The notes under the pieces are model-generated. The model had not been told where the DNA came from and did not search any database. It saw only the letters and a program-made list of their open reading frames with translations. DNA of 12,445 bases from Candidatus Peregrinibacteria bacterium (lineage in GTDB: Bacteria > Patescibacteriota > Gracilibacteria > UBA1369 > PNNO01): assembly GCA_014728955.1 (NCBI GenBank), contig WJKT01000102.1:1-12445 (forward strand), read 5' to 3'. A program made the translations under genes and the position numbers. Below, piece by piece: positions 1-6,172 of this stretch. How positions within the stretch are numbered: position 1 is the stretch's first letter; each line of letters starts with the position of its first letter.

Positions 1-1
1 A

Positions 2-466
2 GTTATGGATTATGAAAATTATCCGGAAATCGCCAATGTTTTTAATGTTGTCGATGAAACCCAAAAAAAATTTATCGTAAATGAAATAGGACTTTTGGTT
101 GAAGAAGATTATGAGAATCCCAATCTTCCCTACATAAAAGTAAAAACAGAAAAAGCGCTGGAGTTGTATGATTATGCCCTTCCTCAAGAAACTCTGGAAT
201 ACACATTGGATGCCATTTATGATTTTGAAGAAATATTCGGTATGGACATTTTGGATGCCGAATATTGGAAACGTGAGAGAGAAGTTCATCTGAAAACAGA
301 ACGCGACTTTTATATTTGGCTCGATACCAGCCTTACACTGCAAGCACAATACTCGAAACTCAAAGAAGCACTACCAAAACTTAATATTTATACCGAAAAT
401 CTTGCGTACATCGATTTAAGAATCTCTAGCGTTAACGGTGAACGTGTGATATTTAAAAGGAGGTAA
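2..466 (+). CDS. ftsQ: FtsQ/DivIB-like cell division protein, C-terminal part (5' end outside window)
   Basis: The reading frame is open to the left edge (codon 2-4 is GTT), so the ATG at 5 is probably internal and about 154 C-terminal residues are present. FtsQ/DivIB is a single-pass divisome protein whose extracytoplasmic POTRA and beta domains link early and late division proteins. The visible part fits the end of the beta domain. There is a segment FIVNEIGLLVEE, like the family's 'yfiDenGvvf' strand, and a charged strand (TERDFYIWLDT) before a helix that in FtsQ carries the 'Q..kL..aL' pattern (LQAQYSKLKEAL). The terminal YIDLRISSVNGERVIFK resembles the usual 'yIDLRfgnrvyyK' ending. The TM helix and POTRA domain would lie upstream. 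The following gene, sbp, is a known neighbour of divIB, which supports the call. An unrelated exported protein with a similar tail cannot be fully excluded. Confidence 0.72.
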   Translation, partial: VMDYENYPEIANVFNVVDETQKKFIVNEIGLLVEEDYENPNLPYIKVKTEKALELYDYALPQETLEYTLDAIYDFEEIFGMDILDAEYWKREREVHLKTERDFYIWLDTSLTLQAQYSKLKEALPKLNIYTENLAYIDLRISSVNGERVIFKRR

Positions 467-485
467 TATACATAATTTTTATAAT

Positions 486-851
486 ATGATTTGGGCATTA
501 TTAGGAATATTGATGGGTGTTCTAGCCGGCATAGCCGTTGACATCCCCATCCCCATAGAATTAACCAGATATACGGCCGTTATTAGTATCGGCATACTTG
601 ATGCGCTATTTGGGGCAATACGAGCAGAAGTAACAAAAGACCATTACAATGCCATTATTTTTCTAACAGGACTCTTTTTTAACGTCATATTGGCAATCGG
701 GATAACGTACCTGGGTGATAAGCTGGGTCTTGACCTTTATCTTGCCGCTACCGTTGTCTTTACCTTTAGGATATTTTCAAATGTCGGAATCACACGACGA
801 GCTATATTACAAAACTTTTTGGAAAAACGTAAACAGAAAAAGGCATTTTAG
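486..851 (+). CDS. sbp: Small basic family protein Sbp (DUF1290), integral membrane protein
   Basis: The product has 121 residues and about four hydrophobic segments (roughly 1-20, 28-46, 56-78 and 82-100), then a basic tail ending EKRKQKKAF. The pattern matches DUF1290/Sbp well: a short N-terminal membrane segment, a 'LDALFGAIRAE' stretch (Bacillus Sbp has a 'LDTLIGGIRA'-like stretch), then FFNVILAI, LGLDLYLAA, and a closing basic TRR helix. In Bacillus subtilis, sbp lies between divIB and ftsA; its biochemical role is unknown, and a link to division is inferred from context. Here it starts 19 bases after the ftsQ stop. An AAGGAGG at 457-463 is 22 bases before the ATG, too far for a normal ribosome site, and it also encodes the end of FtsQ. 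No ftsA or ftsZ follows, unlike the Bacillus order. Confidence 0.88.
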   Translation: MIWALLGILMGVLAGIAVDIPIPIELTRYTAVISIGILDALFGAIRAEVTKDHYNAIIFLTGLFFNVILAIGITYLGDKLGLDLYLAATVVFTFRIFSNVGITRRAILQNFLEKRKQKKAF

Positions 852-872
852 CCCATTATCAAGCCAGCTTCG

Positions 873-902
873 TTGACCACAAATCACCGTCTGTGCTATA
901 CT
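873..902 (+). promoter_or_regulatory. Sigma-70-type promoter for the 933-3129 operon
   Basis: A -35 box TTGACC (873-878) and a -10 box TATACT (897-902) are separated by 18 bases. A TG dinucleotide at 894-895 makes an extended -10 (TGCTATACT). Transcription should begin near 909, giving a leader of about 24 bases before the ATG at 933. It lies in the 81-base gap after sbp. The TTG of the -35 box is in frame with the downstream gene, so gene finders may wrongly place the start there. Confidence 0.75.
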
Positions 903-932
903 GTTAATAATAAAACTATAACAAAAATAAAT

Positions 933-1514
933 ATGTCAAAAATTTCGAAAATCGCCCTGCTACAAGAAATGATTGAAAGTGCCGAATCAAGTCTTCGAAG
1001 TGCAAAACAAATTCTTTTGGAACTTGGAGGAAATAAATCGGATCTTTCAGAAAAATATCAAAAATCTGCAAAAGACCTTGGAACAGCGGATTCTCCCGAA
1101 GGGAAGATTGTTGAAGGAGTATTTGATGGCCAATCAATGCTCGGTTCGGATAAAAATACATATCCGGTTCCCGCAAATTACGCCAGCAAATCTAAACTTG
1201 TTCCCGGCGATGTACTTAAATTGACTATCCAAGACGACGGCTCATTTATTTACAAACAAATAGGGCCGGTTGAACGGAAAAAAGTCGTCGGCGTTTTAAC
1301 GCAAGAAGATGGTCAATATAAAGTTATTACCCAAGGAAAAGCTTACAATGTACTTCTTGCTTCCGTAACTTATTTTAGAGCTGAAGTGGGAGATAAAATA
1401 ACTCTCATTGTTCCCGAATTGGAAGACAGTGACTGGGGAGCGATAGAAAATGTCTTACCGAAAACAGATGACGATGATGAAACCGATGAAGAAGACGATC
1501 TAACCAGCTTTTAA
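933..1514 (+). CDS. Conserved hypothetical protein with coiled-coil start, duplicated beta-rich domain and acidic tail
   Basis: The product has 193 residues from the ATG at 933. The in-frame TTG at 873 is rejected because it lies in the promoter -35 box. There is no signal peptide or membrane helix, so it should be cytoplasmic. Residues 1-35 form a likely amphipathic helix. Residues about 58-175 are beta-rich and appear to hold two related halves: the first ends with YPVPANYASKSKLVPGD then LKLTI, the second with YNVLLASVTYFRAEVGD then ITLIV. Both have 'V-G-V' strands near their starts and a GD turn before a hydrophobic strand. The tail from about 178 is strongly acidic (TDDDDETDEEDD). Paired small beta barrels with a GD turn can bind nucleic acid or ribosomes, but that is inference, and I do not recognise a named family. 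It is co-directional with the two genes after it. Confidence 0.8.
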   Translation: MSKISKIALLQEMIESAESSLRSAKQILLELGGNKSDLSEKYQKSAKDLGTADSPEGKIVEGVFDGQSMLGSDKNTYPVPANYASKSKLVPGDVLKLTIQDDGSFIYKQIGPVERKKVVGVLTQEDGQYKVITQGKAYNVLLASVTYFRAEVGDKITLIVPELEDSDWGAIENVLPKTDDDDETDEEDDLTSF

Positions 1515-1532
1515 CTTATTAATATCTCTTTT

Positions 1533-2150
1533 ATGGATAAACCAAAACAAGCGGAAGTTGTTACCATTCAAGAAGCCGTTGAAAAAGTAAAAAAATGGTT
1601 ACAAGAAAAAGATTACAAGAAAGCAAAACAAGGATGCGAAGAAATTCTGGCCGTTGAAAAAGACAATGCTGAAGTGCAAAAACTTTTGGAAGAAGCTAAA
1701 AAAGGTCTTGGGGAGAACACAAACAAAGCCCCAAAACCATCAAATGATATGCCAACTCCGACTCCGCCAAAACCCTCTTCAGAAAAAACACCTCCACCTC
1801 AAGTTAAACCGGAAGAAACAACAAAAAAAGTGGAAAAGGTTATGCCGGAACAAAAATCTCCTGAACAAGAAAAAGACAAAGAGCATAAAATAAAACAAGA
1901 AAAAGCGCCCATGCCAACACCTGAATCAATTATGAAAGCCAAAGAGCCGTCAAAAACGGAAGCTGATCATCCTGTTGAGAAAAAAGATCAGGCAAATCAT
2001 CCGAAAGCACCGGCAAAGCACTCCTCTCCTCTTGGAAAAATCATTCTTCTTATTATTCTTCTCGGGGCTATTGCGGGACTTGTGTTTGCTTTTCTTCAAG
2101 GATGGCTTAATCCTGCATTCGATTGGTTATTAAATCTTCTCGGTTTATAA
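1533..2150 (+). CDS. TPR-like protein with Pro/Lys-rich linker and C-terminal membrane anchor
   Basis: The product has 205 residues. Residues about 9-60 are helical and TPR-like (EAVEKVKKWLQEKDYKKAKQ, then a second helix with LLEEAKKGLG). Residues 62-165 are a low-complexity linker rich in Pro, Lys, Glu and Gln, with repeated 'PTP', 'PKP' and 'EKx' patterns. One strong membrane helix spans about 168-188 and is followed by a short amphipathic end (WLNPAFDWLLNLLGL). There is no N-terminal signal, so the likely topology is a cytoplasmic TPR tethered to the membrane by a C-terminal anchor. It could recruit partners to the membrane, but no function can be named. It begins 18 bases after the previous stop with no visible Shine-Dalgarno, and lies 10 bases before dus, so it is probably in one transcript with both. 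Confidence 0.78.
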   Translation: MDKPKQAEVVTIQEAVEKVKKWLQEKDYKKAKQGCEEILAVEKDNAEVQKLLEEAKKGLGENTNKAPKPSNDMPTPTPPKPSSEKTPPPQVKPEETTKKVEKVMPEQKSPEQEKDKEHKIKQEKAPMPTPESIMKAKEPSKTEADHPVEKKDQANHPKAPAKHSSPLGKIILLIILLGAIAGLVFAFLQGWLNPAFDWLLNLLGL

Positions 2151-2160
2151 ATTGCCTATC

Positions 2161-3129
2161 ATGAAGTTTTCCTGGGCCAGCATAAAACGCCCTATTGTTG
2201 CGCTTGCGCCAATGGAAGGGTATACGGATTCGGCATTTCGCCAATTAATTAAAACATATGCTCCGCATATTGTATGTTTTACGGAATTTACCAGCGCCGA
2301 TGCATTAACCTATAAAAGCAAAGTTTCACGTAAAAAAATTGCCATCGATCCACGTGAACAACCGATTGTTGTACAACTGTTCGGCAAAAAACCGGATCAT
2401 TTTGTTGAAGCAATTAAATATGTTGAAGAAGCGGGTGCCGCCGCAATCGATATTAATATGGGATGTCCGGCAAAAAAAGTTATTGCTTCCAAACATGGTT
2501 CGGCATTATTAAAAAATCCTGATTTGGCAGCTGAAATAGTCCATAATGTGGTAAAAAATACTTCACTTGATGTTTCGGTAAAAACACGCCTGGGATTTTC
2601 ATCAATCGATGAAGATCATTTCTTTTCTTTTGGTGAAAAATTGGCTGCAGCGGGAGCATCACTCATTACCGTACACGGACGCACAACAAAGCAGGGATAT
2701 GGAGGGACCGCTCAATGGGACCCCATTTATGCGCTAAAAAAGAGGCTTTCTATCCCGGTTATAGGTAACGGCGATATAAAAAGTGCCTTAGACGCTCAAG
2801 AAAAGCTGGGCAACCTTGATGGCGTTATGGTTGGACGGGCTACTATGGGAAATCCGCTTATTATGAAAGAAATTTACGATTCATTTTTCCCTAATCAAAA
2901 AATTGAAGAAAAACTTCCCGATTGGTTTGAAATTGCAAAAAAACATATTGCCCTCAGCGTTGAAACGAAAGGAGAACGGCGAGGTATGTTGGAAATGAGA
3001 AAGCATCTTGCGCTCTATTTTAAGGGATTTCCAAATGCTTCAACGTATCGCAGCAAGCTGGTTCGAGTAGAAACCCAGCAGGAAGCACTCGACCTTATTA
3101 AAGAAATAAAAGAAAATTCCCTTTCATAA
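2161..3129 (+). CDS. dus: tRNA-dihydrouridine synthase (Dus family)
   Basis: The product is an FMN-dependent enzyme that reduces uridine to dihydrouridine in tRNA, using NAD(P)H. From the ATG at 2161 it has 322 residues, normal for the family. Family signatures are in order: APMEGYTD (16-23, FMN site), EFTSADAL (42-49), QLFG (72-75), INMGCP (98-103) with the catalytic Cys102, KTRLG (141-145), VHGRTTKQGY (171-180), IGNGDI (201-206) and MVGRA (223-227, phosphate binding). The C-terminal helical tRNA-binding region follows, with a 'MRKHLALYFKGFP' segment as in DusB-type proteins. A TTG at 2152 is in frame and would add three residues, but the ATG is preferred. It is the last gene of the 933-3129 unit, and the pilT promoter begins 12 bases after its stop. 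The DusA/B/C subclass and target position cannot be set by eye. Confidence 0.95.
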   Translation: MKFSWASIKRPIVALAPMEGYTDSAFRQLIKTYAPHIVCFTEFTSADALTYKSKVSRKKIAIDPREQPIVVQLFGKKPDHFVEAIKYVEEAGAAAIDINMGCPAKKVIASKHGSALLKNPDLAAEIVHNVVKNTSLDVSVKTRLGFSSIDEDHFFSFGEKLAAAGASLITVHGRTTKQGYGGTAQWDPIYALKKRLSIPVIGNGDIKSALDAQEKLGNLDGVMVGRATMGNPLIMKEIYDSFFPNQKIEEKLPDWFEIAKKHIALSVETKGERRGMLEMRKHLALYFKGFPNASTYRSKLVRVETQQEALDLIKEIKENSLS

Positions 3130-3141
3130 GCCCTATTTTCA

Positions 3142-3170
3142 TTGATAAAGCCATATTATTATGCTATAAT
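3142..3170 (+). promoter_or_regulatory. Near-consensus sigma-70 promoter for the pilT-pilin operon
   Basis: A -35 box TTGATA (3142-3147) and a perfect -10 box TATAAT (3165-3170) are separated by 17 bases, with TG at 3162-3163 (extended -10, TGCTATAAT). The predicted start of transcription is near 3177, about 30 bases before the pilT ATG at 3207. This is the best promoter in the window. It lies in the 77-base gap after dus and overlaps an inverted repeat (3152-3176). Confidence 0.82.
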
Positions 3171-3176
3171 AGTATG
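3152..3176 (+). repeat. Imperfect 11-bp inverted repeat over the pilT -10 box
   Basis: The left arm CATATTATTAT (3152-3162) and right arm ATAATAGTATG (3166-3176) are complementary at 10 of 11 positions across a 3-base centre (GCT). The right arm includes most of the -10 box, so a protein bound here would block polymerase. The arms are very AT-rich, so chance symmetry around TATAAT is possible. A repressor operator is an inference. Confidence 0.5.
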
Positions 3177-3206
3177 ATTAAATGAGCTTTATAAAAAAAC
3201 ACAAAA

Positions 3207-4253
3207 ATGCCCCTAAAACTAGACAAAATCTTACGAACAGCCATTCAATATAAGGCATCGGACATCTATATCACGACCGGTTCCAGGCCCATTTTACGTA
3301 TAAACGGGGATCTTATTCAAATTAAAGAACATGAACCGCTTTCAAAAAAAATGGCGGAGGATTATTTGCTTGAGATAATGAACGAACAGCAAAAAAAGAA
3401 ATTTCAAAAATCGCTCGACCTTGATTTTTCAATTGATATTGAATCAATTGCTCGCTTTAGGGTAAATATGTTTGTTCAGCGCAAAGGTATTGGTGCGATA
3501 TTCAGAGTTATCCCCAATCAGACCTACACTATGGAAGAGCTTAATCTTCCCGAGCAACTTAAAAAAATACCAAAATTTAAAAACGGATTGGTTATTGTCA
3601 CCGGTCCTACAAGTTCCGGTAAGTCAACAACACTTGCCGCACTGGTAAATGAGATAAATATGAATATGTCAAAACATATCATAACCGTTGAAGATCCTAT
3701 TGAGTTTATACATGACAATAAAAAATCCGTTGTTGATCAACGTGAAGTGGGAACACATACATTGAGCTTTCAACGAGCATTAAAAGCCTCCCTTCGTGAA
3801 GATCCGGATGTTATTTTAATCGGAGAAATGCGTGATCTGGAAACGATTTCATTAGCTATTACCGCTGCCGAAACGGGCCATTTGGTCTTTGCAACATTAC
3901 ATACAAGCGGCGCAGCAAAATCTATCGACCGTATCATTGACGCCTTCCCGCACGAACAACAAAATCAAATACGAACACAACTTGCCGAGGCGCTTCAAGC
4001 CATTATTTGGCAAAATCTACTTAAAACAAAGGACGGTAAAGGAAGAGTTGGTGCATACGAAATCCTTTTCAATAATCACGCAGTTGCAAATATGATTCGA
4101 AAAGGAAACACTCATCAAATTGATTCTGTCATCGAAACAAGCACACAAGAAGGAATGCAATCGATGAAAAAATCACTCACCGATTTGATTCAGGCTGATC
4201 TTGTTGATGAGCAAGAAGCACTTACTTATTTACCACCTGAAATAGATGTTTAA
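3207..4253 (+). CDS. pilT: PilT-type pilus retraction ATPase
   Basis: The product has 348 residues, the usual PilT length. PilT is a cytoplasmic hexameric ATPase that depolymerises type IV pili for twitching motility and DNA uptake. An N-terminal PAS-like domain (about 1-105) includes the family's 'ASDIYITTGSRPILRINGDL'-type start. The ATPase domain shows Walker A GPTSSGKS (133-140), the Asp box TVEDPIEF (160-167), Walker B DVILIGEMRD (201-210) and the His box from about 224 (HLVFATLHTSGAAKSIDR). A C-terminal ANMIRKGNTHQI (about 294-305) replaces the canonical AIRNLIRE retraction motif, keeping the Ile-Arg core. The gene starts about 30 bases after a strong promoter and has no clear Shine-Dalgarno. 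It overlaps the first VirB2-like gene by 8 bases, which suggests coupled expression. PilU would be the alternative, but the motifs do not separate the two. Confidence 0.96.
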   Translation: MPLKLDKILRTAIQYKASDIYITTGSRPILRINGDLIQIKEHEPLSKKMAEDYLLEIMNEQQKKKFQKSLDLDFSIDIESIARFRVNMFVQRKGIGAIFRVIPNQTYTMEELNLPEQLKKIPKFKNGLVIVTGPTSSGKSTTLAALVNEINMNMSKHIITVEDPIEFIHDNKKSVVDQREVGTHTLSFQRALKASLREDPDVILIGEMRDLETISLAITAAETGHLVFATLHTSGAAKSIDRIIDAFPHEQQNQIRTQLAEALQAIIWQNLLKTKDGKGRVGAYEILFNNHAVANMIRKGNTHQIDSVIETSTQEGMQSMKKSLTDLIQADLVDEQEALTYLPPEIDV

Positions 4254-4704
4254 AAAAGTCATGAGTACAATTCTACTTGTCAGTATAATGGTTACCACCG
4301 GTAGTTTTATTCAATCGGTGCAGACGACTTTTGCACAAAGTGATACACAAAAAGAAGAAGCGAAACACCTCGATACCTTCGATGTATCGGAATATTTAAA
4401 AATAGAAGAAGGGCAAAGCTACCTCGAAACCACTACGGGTGAAGGAAAAGACGAGAAGGTGAATTTACAAAGTGGTGTTATCTATTTTGCTATTGCCTTT
4501 ATTGAGCTGTTAACAAAAATTATTGGATCGTTTGCATTACTTTTTCTAATAACGGGCGGTCTTATTCTAATGGCTTCTCATGGTAATTCTCAATTACAAA
4601 CAAAAGGAAAGCAAATGATTTTATATTCCCTGCTCGGCGTCATAGTCGCTTTTGGATCATTAATCATCGTTACTTTTGTACAATCATTATTTTTTACCAC
4701 CTAA
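4246..4704 (+). CDS. VirB2/TrbC-like pilin protein A (two-helix exported protein)
   Basis: The product has 152 residues. A signal peptide (FKKVMSTILLVSIMV core) probably ends at TFA-Q near residue 30. A polar exported segment (31-75) follows, then two membrane helices: one long (about 78-110) and one at 122-148. The loop between them reads SHGNSQLQTKGK. This layout matches the VirB2/TrbC-like 'T4SS pilin' proteins common in Patescibacteria; in the wider VirB2 family, the mature two-helix part polymerises into the conjugation pilus. Its ATG lies within pilT (8-base overlap, 4246-4253), and the next gene starts one base after its stop. It has no type III prepilin signal, so it is not a classical type IV pilin. 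Family assignment is from topology and the loop motif, not from a database match. Confidence 0.75.
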   Translation: MFKKVMSTILLVSIMVTTGSFIQSVQTTFAQSDTQKEEAKHLDTFDVSEYLKIEEGQSYLETTTGEGKDEKVNLQSGVIYFAIAFIELLTKIIGSFALLFLITGGLILMASHGNSQLQTKGKQMILYSLLGVIVAFGSLIIVTFVQSLFFTT

Positions 4705-4705
4705 T

Positions 4706-5275
4706 ATGTTACGAAAAGGCATCGCCCTAATCAGCGCGTTAATAATTATGGTCATCGGTATGCCGTACGTGTATGCACAAGATACGGGAAATAGCAGTGA
4801 TGTCCAGGATATTCAATGTTCAAATTTGCAAGAAAATCAAAGCAGCGGACTATATGTTATTTTAGAAGAACCTTTGGGAGGCCCGAAAGCGAAATATTGT
4901 TTTCGAGTATGTACAAAACTTGATAACGATAAAGCAAACATGACCAATAAATGCGAATACAAAGAAACCTGTGAAGGTGGTGGAGACCTTGGAGATGACG
5001 TTACATGCCAACGAGTACAGGTGCTAAAAGCCGAGTCAGGTGGGGATCTTATTTATAGCTATGTGCGAATGATTTATCTCTGGGCTGCAGGAACAATCGG
5101 CATTATTGCTGTGTTCACTCTGGTATATTCCGGTATAGGCATTTCCGCAGCGGGAGGAGATTCAGGGAAAATAGACAATTATAAAAACAGAATTATGCAA
5201 TCGCTTATCGGGTTGGTTATTTTATTTCTTTCCGGCTTGATTTTATACACTATTAATCCAACATTCTTTGTATAA
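4706..5275 (+). CDS. VirB2/TrbC-like pilin protein B, with six-cysteine exported domain
   Basis: The product has 189 residues from the ATG at 4706; an in-frame TTG at 4676 lies within the previous gene and is rejected. The signal peptide probably ends at VYA-Q (24/25). The exported segment (25-115) is the longest of the five and holds six cysteines at 38, 65, 69, 83, 89 and 101, suggesting a disulfide-bonded fold. Two helices follow (about 123-147 and 163-184) around a loop ISAAGGDSGKIDNYKN, and the protein ends LYTINPTFFV. This last region closely resembles the conserved C-terminal part of Patescibacteria proteins annotated as TrbC/VirB2-family or plain 'pilin', which makes it the most confidently assigned of the five. 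The start is one base after the upstream stop. The Cys-rich part is unlike VirB2 and may be an adhesin or anchoring domain (inference). Confidence 0.8.
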   Translation: MLRKGIALISALIIMVIGMPYVYAQDTGNSSDVQDIQCSNLQENQSSGLYVILEEPLGGPKAKYCFRVCTKLDNDKANMTNKCEYKETCEGGGDLGDDVTCQRVQVLKAESGGDLIYSYVRMIYLWAAGTIGIIAVFTLVYSGIGISAAGGDSGKIDNYKNRIMQSLIGLVILFLSGLILYTINPTFFV

Positions 5276-5723
5276 AAAAAGTAAGAAAATAGCGGGAATC
5301 TTTCTTATCTGCTTCGTAGTATTGCAAGCATGTGTAATCCCATGTGCCTTAGCCGACAACGGGAATGGAAGTACTAATGAAACAAGCGAAAAAGCAACAA
5401 CCGTTGCCCCGTCAATACCACAAATAGACACCTTGCCGGGCCCCAGCTCGGAACAAAAATTAGAAGACTCAAGCACTTATTTAACCGAGCTCTTACTCCC
5501 CAACATAGCTCGAACCATTACCGGTTTAGCTATAACCTTATCGGTGCTGTTTATTATATTTGGGGCTATACAATTTCTTACCGCCTATGGTAATGACGAA
5601 AAACTGAGTAATGCAAAAAAAACAATTATGTTTGCCTTAGTAGGACTTGTGTTAAGCCTTTTGGCATTTGCCATTGTACAAATTATATTCTTTACCGGAT
5701 TTCAAGTAACACAAATAAAATAA
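5268..5723 (+). CDS. VirB2/TrbC-like pilin protein C (TTG start)
   Basis: The product has 151 residues, using TTG at 5268. No ATG or GTG in frame precedes the signal peptide, and the TTG gives an 8-base overlap with the upstream gene, the same as the pilT/protein A junction. The basic start YKKSKK and hydrophobic core lead to a likely signal peptidase I site at ALA-D (29/30). LQAC at 19-22 is a poor lipobox. The exported segment (30-78) is Ser/Thr/Asn-rich. Helices at about 80-105 and 118-142 flank a loop YGNDEKLSNAKK. The mature N-terminus DNGNGSTNET resembles that of protein D (DNGNSNETT), so C and D may be duplicates. The stop overlaps the next ATG by one base (TAATG). Confidence 0.72.
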   Translation: MYKKSKKIAGIFLICFVVLQACVIPCALADNGNGSTNETSEKATTVAPSIPQIDTLPGPSSEQKLEDSSTYLTELLLPNIARTITGLAITLSVLFIIFGAIQFLTAYGNDEKLSNAKKTIMFALVGLVLSLLAFAIVQIIFFTGFQVTQIK

Positions 5724-6172
5724 TGAATCGAAAAACTATACAGAAAGGGTTACTTATACTGATTATGGCGCTCACCATAACGGGAACAACATTTGCAGAT
5801 AATGGAAACAGTAATGAAACAACAAGCATTAAAACAAACACACCCAACATAGATAACCTTATTTACACATTTGAAACAGAAGGCACCGATGAAGCAACAA
5901 CAACCGATTATATAGCGTCGTTACCGGATGCCGACCCCGGATTGGTTCTGGGACAAATCACGTATTACGCACTGGTTATTGCCAACATATTAGCATTTAT
6001 CGCTTTTCTTGTTGCCGGCATATTTATGATTATTTCACAAGGAAACGATGAACAGCTGGGGAAAGCAAAAAGCATTCTTATGTATACTATTATTGCTATG
6101 GCCGTATGCGCAACCGCATTGGCAATCGTGACCGGCGTTACACAATTGGACTTTTTCAATCCTTACATATGA
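5723..6172 (+). CDS. VirB2/TrbC-like pilin protein D
   Basis: The product has 149 residues. The signal peptide probably ends at TFA-D (25/26). The exported segment (26-75) is Thr/Asn/Asp-rich and shares the DNGN..NET start with protein C. Two helices (about 78-104 and 117-140) flank the polar loop SQGNDEQLGKAKS, which contains the same 'GNDE.L..AK' string as protein C. The protein ends LDFFNPYI. The start overlaps the upstream stop by one base and its TGA stop overlaps the next ATG (ATGA). This is the only TGA stop that clearly ends a gene here, and it shows that TGA is not read as an amino acid. The role is inferred as a pilin subunit or variant. Confidence 0.74.
   Translation: MNRKTIQKGLLILIMALTITGTTFADNGNSNETTSIKTNTPNIDNLIYTFETEGTDEATTTDYIASLPDADPGLVLGQITYYALVIANILAFIAFLVAGIFMIISQGNDEQLGKAKSILMYTIIAMAVCATALAIVTGVTQLDFFNPYI

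Noticed and set aside
873..932. Longer form of the 933 gene starting at TTG 873
   Set aside because: The TTG is the -35 box of a strong promoter, and the start of transcription would lie downstream of it. The extra 20 residues look like non-coding sequence.
916..1176. Antisense ORF on the minus strand over the unknown beta protein
   Set aside because: It has no recognisable domain and lies wholly opposite a supported gene, so it is a shadow. The same holds for other antisense frames in pilT, metG and the minor pilins.
2152..2160. TTG start for dus at 2152
   Set aside because: An ATG three codons later matches the normal family N-terminus. The TTG adds only three residues.
4676..4705. Extended start for protein B
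   Set aside because: The extension overlaps the end of protein A and puts polar residues ahead of a clean signal peptide that begins at the ATG at 4706.
5322..5336. Lipoprotein signal in protein C (LQAC)
   Set aside because: Gln at -2 is a poor lipobox residue, and a better signal peptidase I site (ALA-D) follows.
6106..6168. Extended start for protein E
   Set aside because: It overlaps protein D by 67 bases and adds a charged leader before a normal signal peptide at 6169.
6170..6172. Recoding of TGA as glycine (Gracilibacteria/Absconditabacteria code)
   Set aside because: TGA ends protein D in an ATGA overlap with the next start, and no gene shows internal TGA codons. Code 11 fits.
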